The notes: a model not told the origin generated them from the letters alone. 64,000 bases of DNA from Macrolepiota albuminosa (GCA_027475525.1 JAMWFC010000055.1:1847223-1911222); one strand, 5' to 3'; shown: positions 1 through 10,593, numbered from the stretch's first letter. A program made the numbers and translations.

Positions 1-1
1 A

Positions 2-67
2 ACAAGGCACAGTGGACTTGGACCTATTGTTGAAGAGGAAGAAACCACTCCTGACCCTACTGCTAAC
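2..67 (+). pseudogene. Left part of an ORF split by Gypsy element G1
   Basis: The reading frame starting at base 2 is open to the insertion point of G1 and encodes an acidic stretch (GPIVEEEETTPDPTAN). After one copy of the CTAAC target duplication is removed, it continues in frame at 11455 and stays open to the stop at 11793. This supports an older coding frame that was interrupted by the retrotransposon. The family is not recognised; the composition is low-complexity Ser/Thr/Pro. Confidence 0.45.
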
Positions 68-412
68 TGTCACGACCCCTCCCCCCCGGAACCTCCCCGG
101 GACCACCTGGGAACCTCTTCCGTCAATCCCACAGCACACCCCGCCCCCATAGCTGCCGACGCCGCCATCACATGCATCAATGACCGCCATCAGCCAGCTC
201 CCCCGGGACCCCTGCATCACGGACCCCGGGATCAACCGCCATCAACGATCGGATCATGCGGCTCGCATCCGGCCATCACACATCACGCCCCACGCATCAC
301 GACTCCCTCCGCGCCAATTGATCGCACGTCCCCACACGCACGATCCCGGTATACAGTCCCTGGCCGCTACTCAATGGCCCCCGGGACTCATTCCAGACAC
401 CCTGGAATCCCA

Positions 413-566
413 AGACACGATCCGTAGTACTTATAGTGTAGTTCTCCGCTGTATTCGCTAGTCTTGATATTACTTTGGTTATTGCGTACAGACACGATCC
501 GTAGTACTTATAGTGTAGTTCTCCGCTGTATTCGCTAGTCTTGATATTACTTTGGTTATTGCGTAC
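413..566 (+). repeat. Exact 77-bp tandem duplication (1 of 19)
   Basis: 413-489 is repeated perfectly at 490-566. It doubles the TATA and start-site segment of the 5' LTR. The 3' LTR has a single copy here, so the second copy is not part of the ancestral LTR. Confidence 0.97.
431..472 (+). promoter_or_regulatory. Predicted G1 promoter: TATA element and transcript start
   Basis: A TATA-like sequence (TTATAG) at 431-436 lies about 29 bases before 460-472. That 13-base segment is exactly complementary to the primer-binding site at 903-915. In self-priming retrotransposons the transcript 5' end is the part that anneals, so the start of R is predicted at about 460. The motif occurs again at 537-549 because of the 77-bp duplication, and in the 3' LTR at 11017-11029. 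Confidence 0.6.
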
Positions 567-902
567 CCTCTTGTTTGACTGGTACGCCTTGTTTGGTACG
601 CTTCGACTGGCACGCCTTAGTATTTGCGTGCTCTAAGCTTTGGTACGCACTTTGTGACTCTTGATTTACTAACTTGGTCTCGTCTTAGAACCTCCGGTTC
701 ACGACTCGACCCCCTCTAACCTCAGTTACCTCCAACCCAAAACCTCTGGACTCTAGTCCCCTATCCCAGGATTACCCCTGTCCTCGTCTTGAACCCCGGA
801 GTCCTAGCCCCGGAGTTCCAGACACCCGAGTATTCGTAGGTCAAGTCCGCATCGTAAGGGTGTTGCTTTCCCGGAAGGCCCCCGACTCAGCGGAACCTGA
901 CA

Positions 903-915
903 TAATATCAAGACT
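903..915 (+). promoter_or_regulatory. Self-priming primer-binding site of G1
   Basis: The 13 bases directly after the 5' LTR (TAATATCAAGACT) do not start with TGG as a tRNA-primed site would. They are the exact reverse complement of LTR bases 460-472, located about 30 bases downstream of a TATA element. This is the arrangement of the Tf1/sushi type, in which the RNA 5' end folds back to prime minus-strand synthesis. Confidence 0.7.
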
Positions 916-1089
916 CCCTCCTTACACCGTTCTTGATGGCTACGTATACTCACACTTACTACCCCACGGGGTACCAGACCGACCCTTACGGACGCCCGGT
1001 ACCCGATCACTACTCCGCGCAGACCCCCCGCCCTGCCTATCCACCTCTCCCGTACGAACCTCAATATCTCCACCGCCACTGGGCCCCCA

Positions 1090-1243
1090 ACCCGTCCCTC
1101 TACGACCTGGGGCCCTCAGCCAGCTGGGCCCCTCCGCCCAACTTAGCCATGGCATGACCCGTGGAGACCCGTCCCTCTACGACCTGGGGCCCTCAGCCAG
1201 CTGGGCCCCTCCGCCCAACTTAGCCATGGCATGACCCGTGGAG
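1090..1243 (+). repeat. Exact 77-bp tandem duplication (2 of 19)
   Basis: 1090-1166 equals 1167-1243. It shifts the gag frame by two bases. Skipping one copy joins the frame of 936 to the frame of 1238. Confidence 0.97.
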
Positions 1244-2004
1244 GTCCCCTCATACCGGAGCATCCCCGGGGGCCTGCCGGAGACCCCACCTGTACCCAGT
1301 GGACCTCGCCCGATTCCCCCCAGCGAGGGCCCCTTTGCACCCACCCCCTACTACGGTTATCAGCGCCCCGTCCCCCAACCCCGAGAACCCCGAGGACCCC
1401 CCTACCCCGACTACCCCCCTCGTCATTACCCGGCCGCCGCTCCACCCGCTCGAACCCCTCCCTCGCCAATGGGACGACGACGCCTCGAGGAGTATGAACG
1501 GCAACGGGATGAGGTACTCCGCTCCCTCAGGATCTCACCGGAGGACTTCGCACAACGGACAAGGACGCTGCTCGTGGAATTCGGACACGACGACTTCAAA
1601 GGCACTCCGGAGGAATGGGCTCACTGCCTGGTCAAATTCGGGGATCGCCTCACACAAGGAGAACTCCCGGAGCAAACCATGGTAAAGTATAGGCGCAATA
1701 CGATCCTCCGGGAAGAATTACAGCAACTGCTCGATGAAGTCCACGCGTCCCCCTCCCCTCGGCCCCTCAACGACCCCGCGGACCCAGGTCGCTCGATTCA
1801 CATTCGACGGGAACCCCCGGAACCGGCCCCAGCAGTCCCGGCAGCCCCCACGGTCCCCACTCCGGAGCAACGACAACGGGAAGAACGGCAGAATGCCTCA
1901 GCCATATTACGGTCCCTCAACCCGACTGGAGGCCTTTTCAACCAACCCGCTGCCCACACGGTAGGCTTGTCAACTCGTCGCAGGGCTAATTCTGTTCCTA
2001 GTAC

Positions 2005-2158
2005 CTTCGAGACCTGGGGGCAGCCCCAGAGACCCCTGGAACCCCTCCCGCGAATGGACAACGCCCGACCTCCGCCCCCGGCTTCGAGACCTGGGGGCAG
2101 CCCCAGAGACCCCTGGAACCCCTCCCGCGAATGGACAACGCCCGACCTCCGCCCCCGG
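2005..2158 (+). repeat. Exact 77-bp tandem duplication (3 of 19)
   Basis: 2005-2081 equals 2082-2158. Skipping one copy joins the gag frame ending at 2182 to the frame that continues from 2131 to 3006. Confidence 0.97.
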
Positions 2159-3917
2159 CAAACCCCAGTAGAGCCCGGGTAGACACCCCTAGTACGGACG
2201 ACACGCTACACATCGATGAGCTCACGCATGGCAACAATGAACAACGTCCCGCGCCCGCGCCCGCCCTGGCACCAGCACCGCCCCCCACGTCCGCTCCAGT
2301 CCCCCCGGAGCCCAACTTCCGCCACGATCCGCCACCCCACTTCGATCTATGAAACCCCCTGCGACCCCCGATGCAAGCACGACCCTCCCGGACTGAACGA
2401 CCCCCGCGCAACCTGGCACCCGACCCAGCACCCGGCCCCCCTCCGATCGACCTGACACCACCAAACCCTCCCCGACCGCCTCCGCCACCCCCAGCCGAAC
2501 CTCGAGGACGACCCCCAGGCCCTCCACCTCCGCCGCCCCCTGCGTGGAGACCCGGGCCTCCTCCTGGCAGGAACGAGCCCCCCTGGGACAACGGGCCTCC
2601 CGGGCGTGGACCCCCAGGTGAGCTACCTGGAGGAGGTCCTCCCGGCGGGTGGGGCCCCGCCCTTGGTGCTTTTCCTCCTCAAGGAGGGGGGGGTAACTAT
2701 TACTACTACTATTACAATGCTGGCCCCCCTCCCCGCAACGCTGCCGGACCAGACGACGCTCGCGACGCCCTCGCCCGCAAAGGACGACTGGACATTCAAA
2801 AGCCCGATGCTTTCACAGGCCGGGACCCCCGAAAATGGCGTACCTTCCTCACTCAGTGTCTCAATACGTTTCAGACAAAACTGCTCACGTTTCAGGTTGA
2901 CAGCTCCTGGGTGGCCTTTGCCGCATCGTATCTCCAGGACATTGCCTTCGATCACTACACGGCCCTCATCCAGTTCGACCCCAACAACCCGGCACTCGCC
3001 CGCTAGCAAGCCTTTGTCGACGAGTTCTCCGAGAAATTCGGGATATACGACACCGTGGCCGAGGCTGAGGACAACCTCTTCAACCTCCGGATGCGCTCTG
3101 AAGAACGTTTCACTACCTTCATCGTACGTTTTGAAAAGGAGGCTTACGAGACAGGCTGGAATTACAGCGCTCTCCGGTACGCCCTCCGCCGTGCCCTCCC
3201 ACAACGTATCAAGGACGTCCTCCGACTCACCCCGAAGCAACCCTCCTACGACGGATACAAGGCCCTCGTCATGCAGATCGACCAACGCTACTGGGAAGAC
3301 CGCAGCGAGTATTCGAACTCTTGACCCCCCTGGAACCCTAGGGGAGGACCCCCTTGGCCCTCCGGCGAAGCCCCCAACCCCCAAGGTCGAAACCCCGGTC
3401 CTCCTGCGTTCCCTGGCAGCTGACCCCCAGTAAGTCGTGGCCTGCCCAATGCTAACCCTGGCAGCGGCGTCCGCCCCCAGGCTCAGCTCAACGCCGCCGT
3501 GGCCGCCCACGACCCGGGCGACGTGCCGAGCCCCGAGGGACCCCCGGACGACCCTGAAGATCTCAAATTCGCTGACAAACAGGACGAGGAGGCCCTCCGG
3601 GCCAACCGGCTTCAAAAGAAGGGACGACCCTGGATCGAAGTTCCGAAGGATGTGCAGGAACGGCGAAGGAGGGAAGGCGCGTGCATACTCTGCGGTGAGA
3701 AAGACCATTTCATCTCCGAGTGCCCCCAACGACAGGTTATAGGACGCACCACCTGGACCTTCGAAGAAGAGGACGCCACCTACGAGTACTCGGAAAACAA
3801 CCCGGCGATTTAGACCCGGAAGACGCCCTAAATTGCGGAATCGACTCCGACGTCTTCTCCGCCCCGGTTTCCCATCTTCGCTCCATGACACTCGCACAGG
3901 ACACCCTCATGGCTTAC

Positions 3918-4071
3918 CTACCCTCCCACTCCTCGCACTCCCTCCTCCTCAACACCCACCTCACCCCCTCCGGAACCCCCCTCAACACCCTCGTCTACCC
4001 TCCCACTCCTCGCACTCCCTCCTCCTCAACACCCACCTCACCCCCTCCGGAACCCCCCTCAACACCCTCGT
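3918..4071 (+). repeat. Exact 77-bp tandem duplication (4 of 19)
   Basis: 3918-3994 equals 3995-4071, just before the first protease active site. Skipping one copy puts the upstream frame in phase with the DSGAT motif. Confidence 0.97.
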
Positions 4072-4342
4072 TGACAGTGGCGCCACTGACAACTTTATCG
4101 ACGAGGCATTGGCTACCTTGGCCCTGGAACCCGCTCAACGACTCCCGGTCCCGGTACGACTCTGCCTCTTTGACGGAGACGCCTCTACGGCGGGAGACAT
4201 CACCCACTTCGTGCGTATGCCTGTTACCTTCGCCAACGGACAGACTCACAACCTCTGGATGTTGATAACAAAACTCCACCCTTCCGCACCCCTGGTCTTA
4301 GGGCTCCCGTGGCTCCGGGACACTAACCCCCGCATTGATTGG

Positions 4343-4496
4343 CGACACCTCACCCTTCGCCTGACCCGGGACCCGACCCCCGACGACCAGCAACTCCCCT
4401 TCGACATCCCCCACTCCCCCGACACCTCACCCTTCGCCTGACCCGGGACCCGACCCCCGACGACCAGCAACTCCCCTTCGACATCCCCCACTCCCC
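4343..4496 (+). repeat. Exact 77-bp tandem duplication (5 of 19)
   Basis: 4343-4419 equals 4420-4496, at the end of the first protease domain. Confidence 0.97.
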
Positions 4497-5197
4497 AAAT
4501 CCAACCCCGAAGGACCCCCCAGACGAGCCCCCACCACCCCCGGACTCCAGTCTTGTTTGTCCCGATCCTTCATCATCAATTCCAGGCTGGACGGCGTCCC
4601 AGGACCGATATTGGCCCTTATCAACAGCGGAGCCACCGGGGTTTTCATCAGCGACGCCCTCGACCTCCCCCACGACTCCCTCGACCAGCCCCTCCGCCTT
4701 CAACGCCTCGACGGCACCCCCTCCTCCTCCAGCCCCATCCAAAGGTCCCATTCGGGGCGCGTGACCCTGGATAACGACTACAAGTTCACCTCCGACTTCC
4801 TGGTCACACGACTTCACGAATCGACCCCGATGGTGCTGGGACTACCTTGGCTGCGCGACACGAACCCTGATATCGACTGGAGGACGCTCACCATGACCTT
4901 CCCGGGACCTGAAGACCACCCCTCGACCGCCGTGCACCTCCGGGCCCTAGGGAGCGACCCGGTACGACAGCCGCGCCCTCCCCACATACGCCACCCACGC
5001 CCTCGCCCACACCCGGCCGAGTCTGCAAGGTCTCTGATCGACCCCCAAACATTCCTCGGAACAAGTACAAAGGGCCGAACTACCCGGGCCGGTCTCAGAC
5101 ACACCTCAAACCCGCCCCAGCCGACACACCCGCGACCCCGATCGACCCGGACACACTCGACATCAGAATCATTGGAGCCGCCCCCTTCGCCCGCCTC

Positions 5198-8100
5198 ATG
5201 AAGGATGGAACTCCCACGTTCCAGCTACACACCTCGCCATCTCTCCCGGAAGAGCACCTACGAGGAGACGCTATTCCCCCGGAGAAGAAAACCGAGGAGC
5301 AGATCCTCCGAGAAGTAGTTCCCCCGGAGTACCATGAGTTCGCTGACGTATTCTCCGAAGGAGATGCCAAGGAGATTCCCCCTCATCGTCCCTACAACCA
5401 TACGATCGACCTCGAGGAAGGAGTCGCCCCCCCTTTCGGCAAGGTGTACAACATGTCGGAGGTCAAGCTCTGGGCCCTCAAGGACTACCTCGACGAAATG
5501 CTTGGTAAGGGATTCATCCGACCCTCCACCTCCGCCGCCGGAGCCCCGGTTCTATTCGCCAAGAAGAAGGACGGCTCGCTGGTAAGGGATTCATCCGACC
5601 CTCCACCTCCGCCGCCGGAGCCCCGGTTCTATTCGCCAAGAAGAAGGACGGCTCGCTCTGACTCTGTGTCGACTACCGGAGACTCAACAAGATCACCAAG
5701 AAGAACCGCTACCCGCTCCCGCTCATCAGCGACCTGGTCGATCGACTCCGCAGTGCCAAGGTTTACACAAAAATTGACCTCTGCTCCGGTTACAACAACG
5801 TTCGCATCGCCCCGGGACATGAGTGGAAAACCACGTTTCGCATGCGGTATGGTCTGTTTGAGTACCTTGTAATGCCTTTCAAAATGGCTAACTCCCCCGC
5901 CACGTTCCAATACTTCATGAACGACATCTTCCACAACATGAGTGACGTCTTCGTGATTGTCTACCTGGACGACATACTCATCTACTCCGACTCGAAGGAG
6001 GACCACCAGAAGCATGTCCGGCAAGTCCTTGAACGCCTCCGGGAGCACAATCTCCACGCCAAGCCCAAGAAGTGCTCGTTCCACACGGAAGAGGTCGAGT
6101 ATCTTGGCATCATCGTATCCCCGAACAGCGTTCGCATGGATCCCCACAAGGTCGAGGCTATCGTCAACTGGCTGCAGCCCTGGAACGTGAAGGAAGTACA
6201 GTCCTTCCTGGGTTTTGCTAACTTCTACCGGAGGTTTATAGACAACTACTCCGGGATCACGAAACCCCTCAACCAGCTCACGCGCAAGGATATCGCCTGG
6301 AACTGGAACAGTAAGTGCCAGAGCGTCTTTAATCTGCTCAAGGAGGCTTTCATAGTCGCCCCCGTACTCCGGCACTACGACCTGGCTCTCCCGATCATCC
6401 TAGAATGTGACGCCTCCGACTACGCCATCGCCGGGATTCTCTCACAGATGGAGTCTGACGGTGGGGAGCCCCGGCCAGTCGCCTTCTACACCCGGTCCAT
6501 GATCGACGCCAAGCTCAACTATGACATTTATAACAAGGAACTCCTTGCCATTGTTGAGGCCTTCAAGCAATGGCGGGCCTACCTCGAGGGAGCCTGGCAC
6601 CAGATCCAGGTCTATTCGGATCATAATAACCTGCAGTACTTCACCACAACCAAGCAACTCAGTCGACGACAGGCCCGATGGTCCAAGATCCTCTCGGAGT
6701 ACGACTTCACGATCCAGTACCGCCCGGAACGACTTTGCGCCAAGCCCGATGCCCTCACCCGTCGACTGGACGTCTACCCCAAGAAGTCATTCGAAGCGGA
6801 ATGCAATGCGTTCAATCATCGTGTGGTGATCCCTTCCGAACATTTGAATGCCTTACTGATCTTAAACGAGGAAGGGACCCTAAGTCAGATCCGCCACGCC
6901 CCCCGAGACAAGTACTTCACTGACCACAACCCCCGCAAACCCCCCAATGGGACTGACCGGGACCCCGCCTTCTCCCTGTCTCCCGACGAAAAACTCCTCC
7001 TCCGGGACGGCCGCATCTACGTCCCGGATCACGCCCAACTTTGCTACGACGTCCTCCGTCAACACCACGACCACAAGCTCCGGGGACATCCTGGAATACG
7101 TAAGACCCTCCAGCTCATCTCCCGGACTTACTTTTGGCCAGGGTTGAAGAAGGACGTGACCCGCTACATTCGATCATGTGAGCCCTGCCTCCAGGCCAAG
7201 GTCCCCCGACACCGACCATACGGACTCCTGAAAACCCTGCCGGTCAGGCGACGCCCCTGGTCCTCCATATCTCTGGACCACATCATTGAGCTCCCGGAAT
7301 CTGAAGGGTTTGATGCTATTCTCGTCGTTGTGTGCAGGCTAACCAAACAGGGCATCTTCCTACCCTGCCACACCACAGATACCACCCCAGACTTCGCCCA
7401 GCTGTTCCTCGAGCACGTCTTTGCCAAACACGGTCTCCCAGACGATATCGTCTCCGACCGTGGCCCCCTCTTCGTATCCAAGTTTTGGACTTCCCTGTGT
7501 AAGGCACTTGAAGTAAAGACTAACCTCTCTACCGCCTACCACCCTGAAACCGACAGTCAAACCGAAAGGGTCAACCAGTCCCTCAAGCAATACCTCCGGC
7601 TGTACGTCAATTACTTGCAGGACGATTGGTGCGCCGAGCTTCCCCTGGCCGAGTTCACCTACAACAACACGCCACACTCTGCCACCGGGGTATTGCCTTT
7701 CTTTGCCAACAAGGGGTACCATCCTCGACTGGCGCTCTTGCTCCGGGACATCCCGTCACACGCCGCCCACGAGGTCGCCCGGGATCTCCAGTCTCTTCAC
7801 GAGTTTCTCCGGGAAGAAATCGACACCGCGAACCAGGCCTATGCGAAACACGCCAACCAAAAATGGGAAGACACCCCCAACTGGTCCCCTGGGACTAAGG
7901 TATGGTTGGATCGACGCCACCTCCGCACCCGCCGGCCCTCCCCAAAACTCGATCACAAGCGCCTTGGCCCATTCAAGATCTTGAAGAAGGTCTCATCCCA
8001 TGCCTACAAGATCGAGCTCCCCCCAGGACTTAAAGGCCTGCACCCAGTTTTCCACGTCCGCCTCCTGGAACGACACCCCCCGGATCCCTTCTCCGAATGA

Positions 8101-8346
8101 CGACCCGAACCCCCTCCCCCGGTCGAGGTCGAGGACGAGTACCACTACGAGGTCGAAAACATCCTCAACTCCAGGAACATTCATGGATGGCCCCATTTCC
8201 TCGTACAATGGAAGGGATACGGCCTGGAGGACGACACTTGGGAACTGCGACGAAACCTCAAAGGCGCCCTCGACAAACTCCAGGACTTCCAGCAACGGCA
8301 CCCGGAAGATGACCCCCCCGGGCGCAGGACTCACAGACGGCAGTAA
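5198..8346 (+). pseudogene. pol: G1 pol: reverse transcriptase, RNase H, integrase, chromodomain
   Basis: RT begins near 5300, has the VDYRRLN motif at about 5670, and keeps the YLDDILIYS active site near 5960-5990. RNase H follows (LECDASDYAIAG near 6400). Integrase has the H2C2 finger (HKLRGHPGIR ... SCEPCLQAK, about 7072-7200) and the DDE residues in LDHIIELP, VSDRGPLF and ERVNQSL. The main ORF is 5842-8100, 752 residues. A TGA at 8098-8100 separates it from an in-frame chromodomain ([26 protein letters not shown], about 8143-8260) that ends at the TAA at 8346. Another TGA at 5659-5661 replaces the Arg normally found before LCVDYR. The 77-bp copy at 5580 shifts the frame upstream of RT. 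Chromodomains of this class steer integration to heterochromatin marks. Confidence 0.92.
5503..5656 (+). repeat. Exact 77-bp tandem duplication (6 of 19)
   Basis: 5503-5579 equals 5580-5656 in the N-terminal part of reverse transcriptase. Skipping one copy puts 5198-5579 in the same frame as the 5842-8100 ORF, with a single TGA (5659) left between them. Confidence 0.97.
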
Positions 8347-8621
8347 TGGGCGTAACCCCCGCCTCTGGGCTCAGTAGGGATTCAACTCCCATGTATACTC
8401 TCCGTTTCCTTTTTCTAAAATCTTACCCTTTTTAGTACTTTCTTCACAGTGACGCCCCGGATTCTGGGCAAGGTACTCCTTCCAGTTTCCCCGCCACTTT
8501 ACTTACACCATTCCTTACTACGGAAGACTAGTCGAGTATATACATTTTCTATAGCTACAAATACTACAGGATTAGGGACCACGAGACAAAGAAAAACACC
8601 AAGAAGCATACGAGGGGGCCC
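8347..8621. other. G1 internal spacer between pol and antisense gene
   Basis: About 275 bases lie between the convergent ends of pol (plus) and the antisense gene (minus). It is more AT-rich than the flanks. No motif is recognised, but both transcripts must end here or overlap. Confidence 0.4.
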
Positions 8622-10094
8622 TTAGAGCGAGGGCCCCGAACTGCCTTCCCCATCCTCCCCATCCCCTCCCCTCGGCCACCCCCGGAAGTCTTCCCCCACG
8701 CCCCCCGGACCGTGCTCCCGCCACACTTCCTCAGCTAGTTGATCCCAGGACGGGAGTTGCTCGCCCTCGTCCAAGATTCGCTCGAACCACGACCCCAGGG
8801 CCGGGACGTTCCTCTGGCGGTGTGCGACCACCAACCTCCCCAACAAGTCCAGACCCCGCTCCACCCCAGAGTTCCCTCCCTCCGACCATAGCCCCTCTTG
8901 CAGGGACGCGAACGCCATGGCGGCCCTGTTTAGGAGCAGGCGATGCTCCCGAGCCCAGCCTGGAAATGTCAGTACCAACCCGACCGCGAGAAAAGGAGGA
9001 GGCTCACTCAGGGAGGCCATGCGCCCGATGACCACGTCCCGGCGCAGGGCCCCAACCAGCTCTGGACTCGAGGGACCTTGAGCCGGGATCCCCACCCCCT
9101 GCTCCAGCCTGGCCCGCATGGCGTCCAGCTGGGCCTCGGCTCCTCCCCAGGCTACCCTCGCCTCCTCCAGCTTCTGGAGGGCGGTCTCACGGTCCCCCTC
9201 CAGCCCCCTCCGGATCGCCGCCTCCTCCCTCGCCACCTCCTCTTGCTCCTTCTGCTCCCGGTTGGCCTGCTCAAGGCGCTCCTGTAGAACCCTCACCTCG
9301 ACGTCCAGTGGTCGTCCCGACAATGGAGAGAACGTCGCTGGGGAGAGGCGCATTGGAGAAGCCAGGGACGGGGTCTCCACGGGCAGGCGCGCCCTCTTGG
9401 ACGGACCCGGTGAGGGGCTGGGCGACGCCCACCTCTTCCCCTTGTCAAGGCGCCCCCCTCGCCCCTCGTGACTCCCAGTCCCAGCCCGGGTCACCCAACG
9501 AGTGATGAGGACCATGGGCCGGCCCCAGCCCCCCACCCGGACTACCCCCTGACCCCCCGACCCCCCGCTGGACAACGGCACGGGCGCTGCAGGCACCTCC
9601 CCCTCGTCCCCCAGCTCCACCACCCAGTCCCGCTCCTCGACCCCCATCCTCCAGGTGATCCCCTCCAACGGCCACCTCTGCTCCCGTGCGACGCAGCGCG
9701 CCCTCCACAGCGCCGAGACGGAGCACTGCTCATGGTTGAGGCGGCACGCCTCACACACCGATGTGTCTCGGCGGGACGAGGGAGCCGAGACCTCGAATTC
9801 ACATGATACCACCCAGCAGGCACAATGCAGGCACTGTGACGCCGGAGTCAGCCAGGAAACCCGAGGTAAGAATCCACTCACCGGCCCATTACTCACGCAC
9901 CAGTTGTGTGCGGGCAATCCCCGGGGCCTCTCTAGCGCCTCCTCGAACACCTCCTGCGATGTGTCTGCCCACGCGACGCGCCGGTCGTCCGGGACTACCA
10001 TAACGGCCCCTACCGCCATCCTGAAGCGGCGAAATCGAGGGGCGGGCAACCTAGGGCAGGGAGGGGGTTGGGGACGGGGAGGGCAGACAGTCAT
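8622..10094 (-). CDS. Antisense Zn2Cys6-like coiled-coil protein inside G1
   Basis: An uninterrupted frame of about 490 residues runs against the element. The first ATG is at 10094, and a GTG two codons earlier is not used in eukaryotes. Counting from that GTG, cysteines at 90, 93, 100, 116, 119 and 126 give CX2CX6C-X15-CX2CX6C, the spacing of a fungal Zn2Cys6 binuclear cluster with a long linker. A strong Glu/Arg/Ala-rich coiled coil follows at about 270-345. A basic segment with a possible nuclear signal (PSKRARL) lies at about 235. The C-terminus is acidic and Gly-rich. Canonical intron signals at 9834-9881 (GTGAGT ... CTGAC ... CAG, 48 nt, in frame) suggest that residues between the Trp-Cys and Cys-X2-Cys parts are spliced out. 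It is intact while the sense genes are broken. Its function is unknown; a DNA-binding regulator is the best inference. Confidence 0.7.
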   Translation of the reverse strand: MTVCPPRPQPPPCPRLPAPRFRRFRMAVGAVMVVPDDRRVAWADTSQEVFEEALERPRGLPAHNWCVSNGPVSGFLPRVSWLTPASQCLHCACWVVSCEFEVSAPSSRRDTSVCEACRLNHEQCSVSALWRARCVAREQRWPLEGITWRMGVEERDWVVELGDEGEVPAAPVPLSSGGSGGQGVVRVGGWGRPMVLITRWVTRAGTGSHEGRGGRLDKGKRWASPSPSPGPSKRARLPVETPSLASPMRLSPATFSPLSGRPLDVEVRVLQERLEQANREQKEQEEVAREEAAIRRGLEGDRETALQKLEEARVAWGGAEAQLDAMRARLEQGVGIPAQGPSSPELVGALRRDVVIGRMASLSEPPPFLAVGLVLTFPGWAREHRLLLNRAAMAFASLQEGLWSEGGNSGVERGLDLLGRLVVAHRQRNVPALGSWFERILDEGEQLPSWDQLAEEVWREHGPGGVGEDFRGWPRGGDGEDGEGSSGPSL

Positions 10095-10203
10095 CCGCAC
10101 GAAGGTCAGCGCGGGACGACTCAGACGAGACTCCAGGGGGACACTAGGACCGGCCTCGGGAGTCAGCTAGGACCCGCCTCCGGGACGGGAATGTTATGTT
10201 GTT

Positions 10204-10252
10204 CTGAAAAAGGAAGGTTAGTGGGGTAAGCGGACAACATGGGAGCACTTAC
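10204..10252 (-). other. Candidate leader intron of the antisense gene
   Basis: On the minus strand a 49-nt segment has a GTAAGT donor at 10252, a CTAAC branch site (complement at 10217-10221) and a TTTTTCAG acceptor at 10204. It lies between the minus-strand frame 10249-10452 and the antisense CDS. Joining those two frames directly meets a stop, so this would be a 5' UTR intron. Confidence 0.5.
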
Positions 10253-10504
10253 GTTGTTCGACAAGCGCCGCTATGCGCTCCCGGTCGAGACGAGCCCAGT
10301 AACGCGCGTCCCGGGCTCCCCACGCCATGAGGGGCGCGACCTCGTTCATCTGCGAGGGCGTCGGGAAATGCGTCGGCGTTCGCGACATAGTTGGGTTTGA
10401 TGGTAAAATTTTTTTTTTCGTTATGTGGCAGGACAGGTGCCGGTTCCCACACTCAAGCCCAGTCTGAACCTCCGGCTACGCGCGCCTCAGAGGGTCTCGG
10501 CGCT

Positions 10505-10514
10505 GAGGGGGGGG
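10505..10514 (+). promoter_or_regulatory. Polypurine tract of G1
   Basis: GAGGGGGGGG lies 3 bases before the 3' LTR start at 10518. This is the expected place for plus-strand priming. Confidence 0.75.
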
Positions 10515-10593
10515 TGATGTCACGACCCCTCCCCCCCGGAACCTCTCCGGGACTGCCCGGGAACCTCTTCCGTCAATCCCACAGCGCACCCCG

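Larger units (their letters stand above)
68..902 (+). repeat. 5' LTR of G1
   Basis: The LTR begins TGTCACGACC and ends CCTGACA (TG...CA). It is 835 bp as assembled, and 758 bp without the second copy of one 77-bp tandem duplication. The 3' LTR is 932 bp, and 778 bp without its two 77-bp copies. The remaining 20 bp is a single insertion in the 3' LTR near 10645. The two LTRs differ by scattered C/T and A/G changes, many at CpG sites. Confidence 0.95.
936..3813 (+). pseudogene. gag: G1 gag (broken)
   Basis: Start ATG 936 is 33 bases after the LTR. The coding track runs through 936-1157, 1238-2182, 2131-3006, 3055-3324 and 3499-3813. The N-terminal half is Pro/Arg-rich and probably disordered. 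The segment around 2770-3320 has the helical Gag core pattern (KPDAFTGRDPRKWRTFL through to MQIDQRYWED). A CX2CX4HX4C zinc knuckle (CILCGEKDHFISEC) lies near 3682-3723. Breaks are a TGA at 1155, 77-bp duplications at 1090 and 2005 that shift the frame, a TGA at 2350, a TAG at 3004, and TGAs at 3322 and 3421. If the 77-bp copies are artefacts, the remaining lesions are mainly point stops. Gag packages the element RNA into virus-like particles. Confidence 0.85.
3814..5200 (+). pseudogene. G1 protease region with two retropepsin-like domains
   Basis: Two homologous aspartic-protease domains lie in tandem. The first (about 3930-4360) has the active-site motif LVDSGATDNFIDEAL, with the Asp codon at 4073. 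The second (about 4557-4900) has LINSGATGVFISDAL, where the catalytic Asp is Asn (codon 4623-4625). Each ends with nearly the same segment, VLGLPWLRDTNP followed by IDW. Duplications at 3918 and 4343 and a further frame change near 4540-4557 break the region. Retropepsins process Gag-Pol and need two Asp residues, normally one from each subunit of a dimer. The second domain is therefore predicted to be inactive or structural. Confidence 0.75.

Noticed and set aside
413..566. Duplicated promoter in the G1 LTR as a regulatory novelty
   Set aside because: The copy is one of nineteen exact 77-bp duplications and is absent from the 3' LTR, so it is better explained as an assembly artefact.
1998..2591. 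Gly/Arg-rich 197-residue minus-strand frame
   Set aside because: It is the reverse complement of Pro-rich Gag codons and has no independent support.
2623..3897. 424-residue minus-strand frame inside G1 gag
   Set aside because: It is a shadow of the GC-rich gag codons; the plus strand has the zinc knuckle and the Gag core.
5629..6375. 248-residue minus-strand frame within reverse transcriptase
   Set aside because: The plus strand has intact RT motifs over the same bases.
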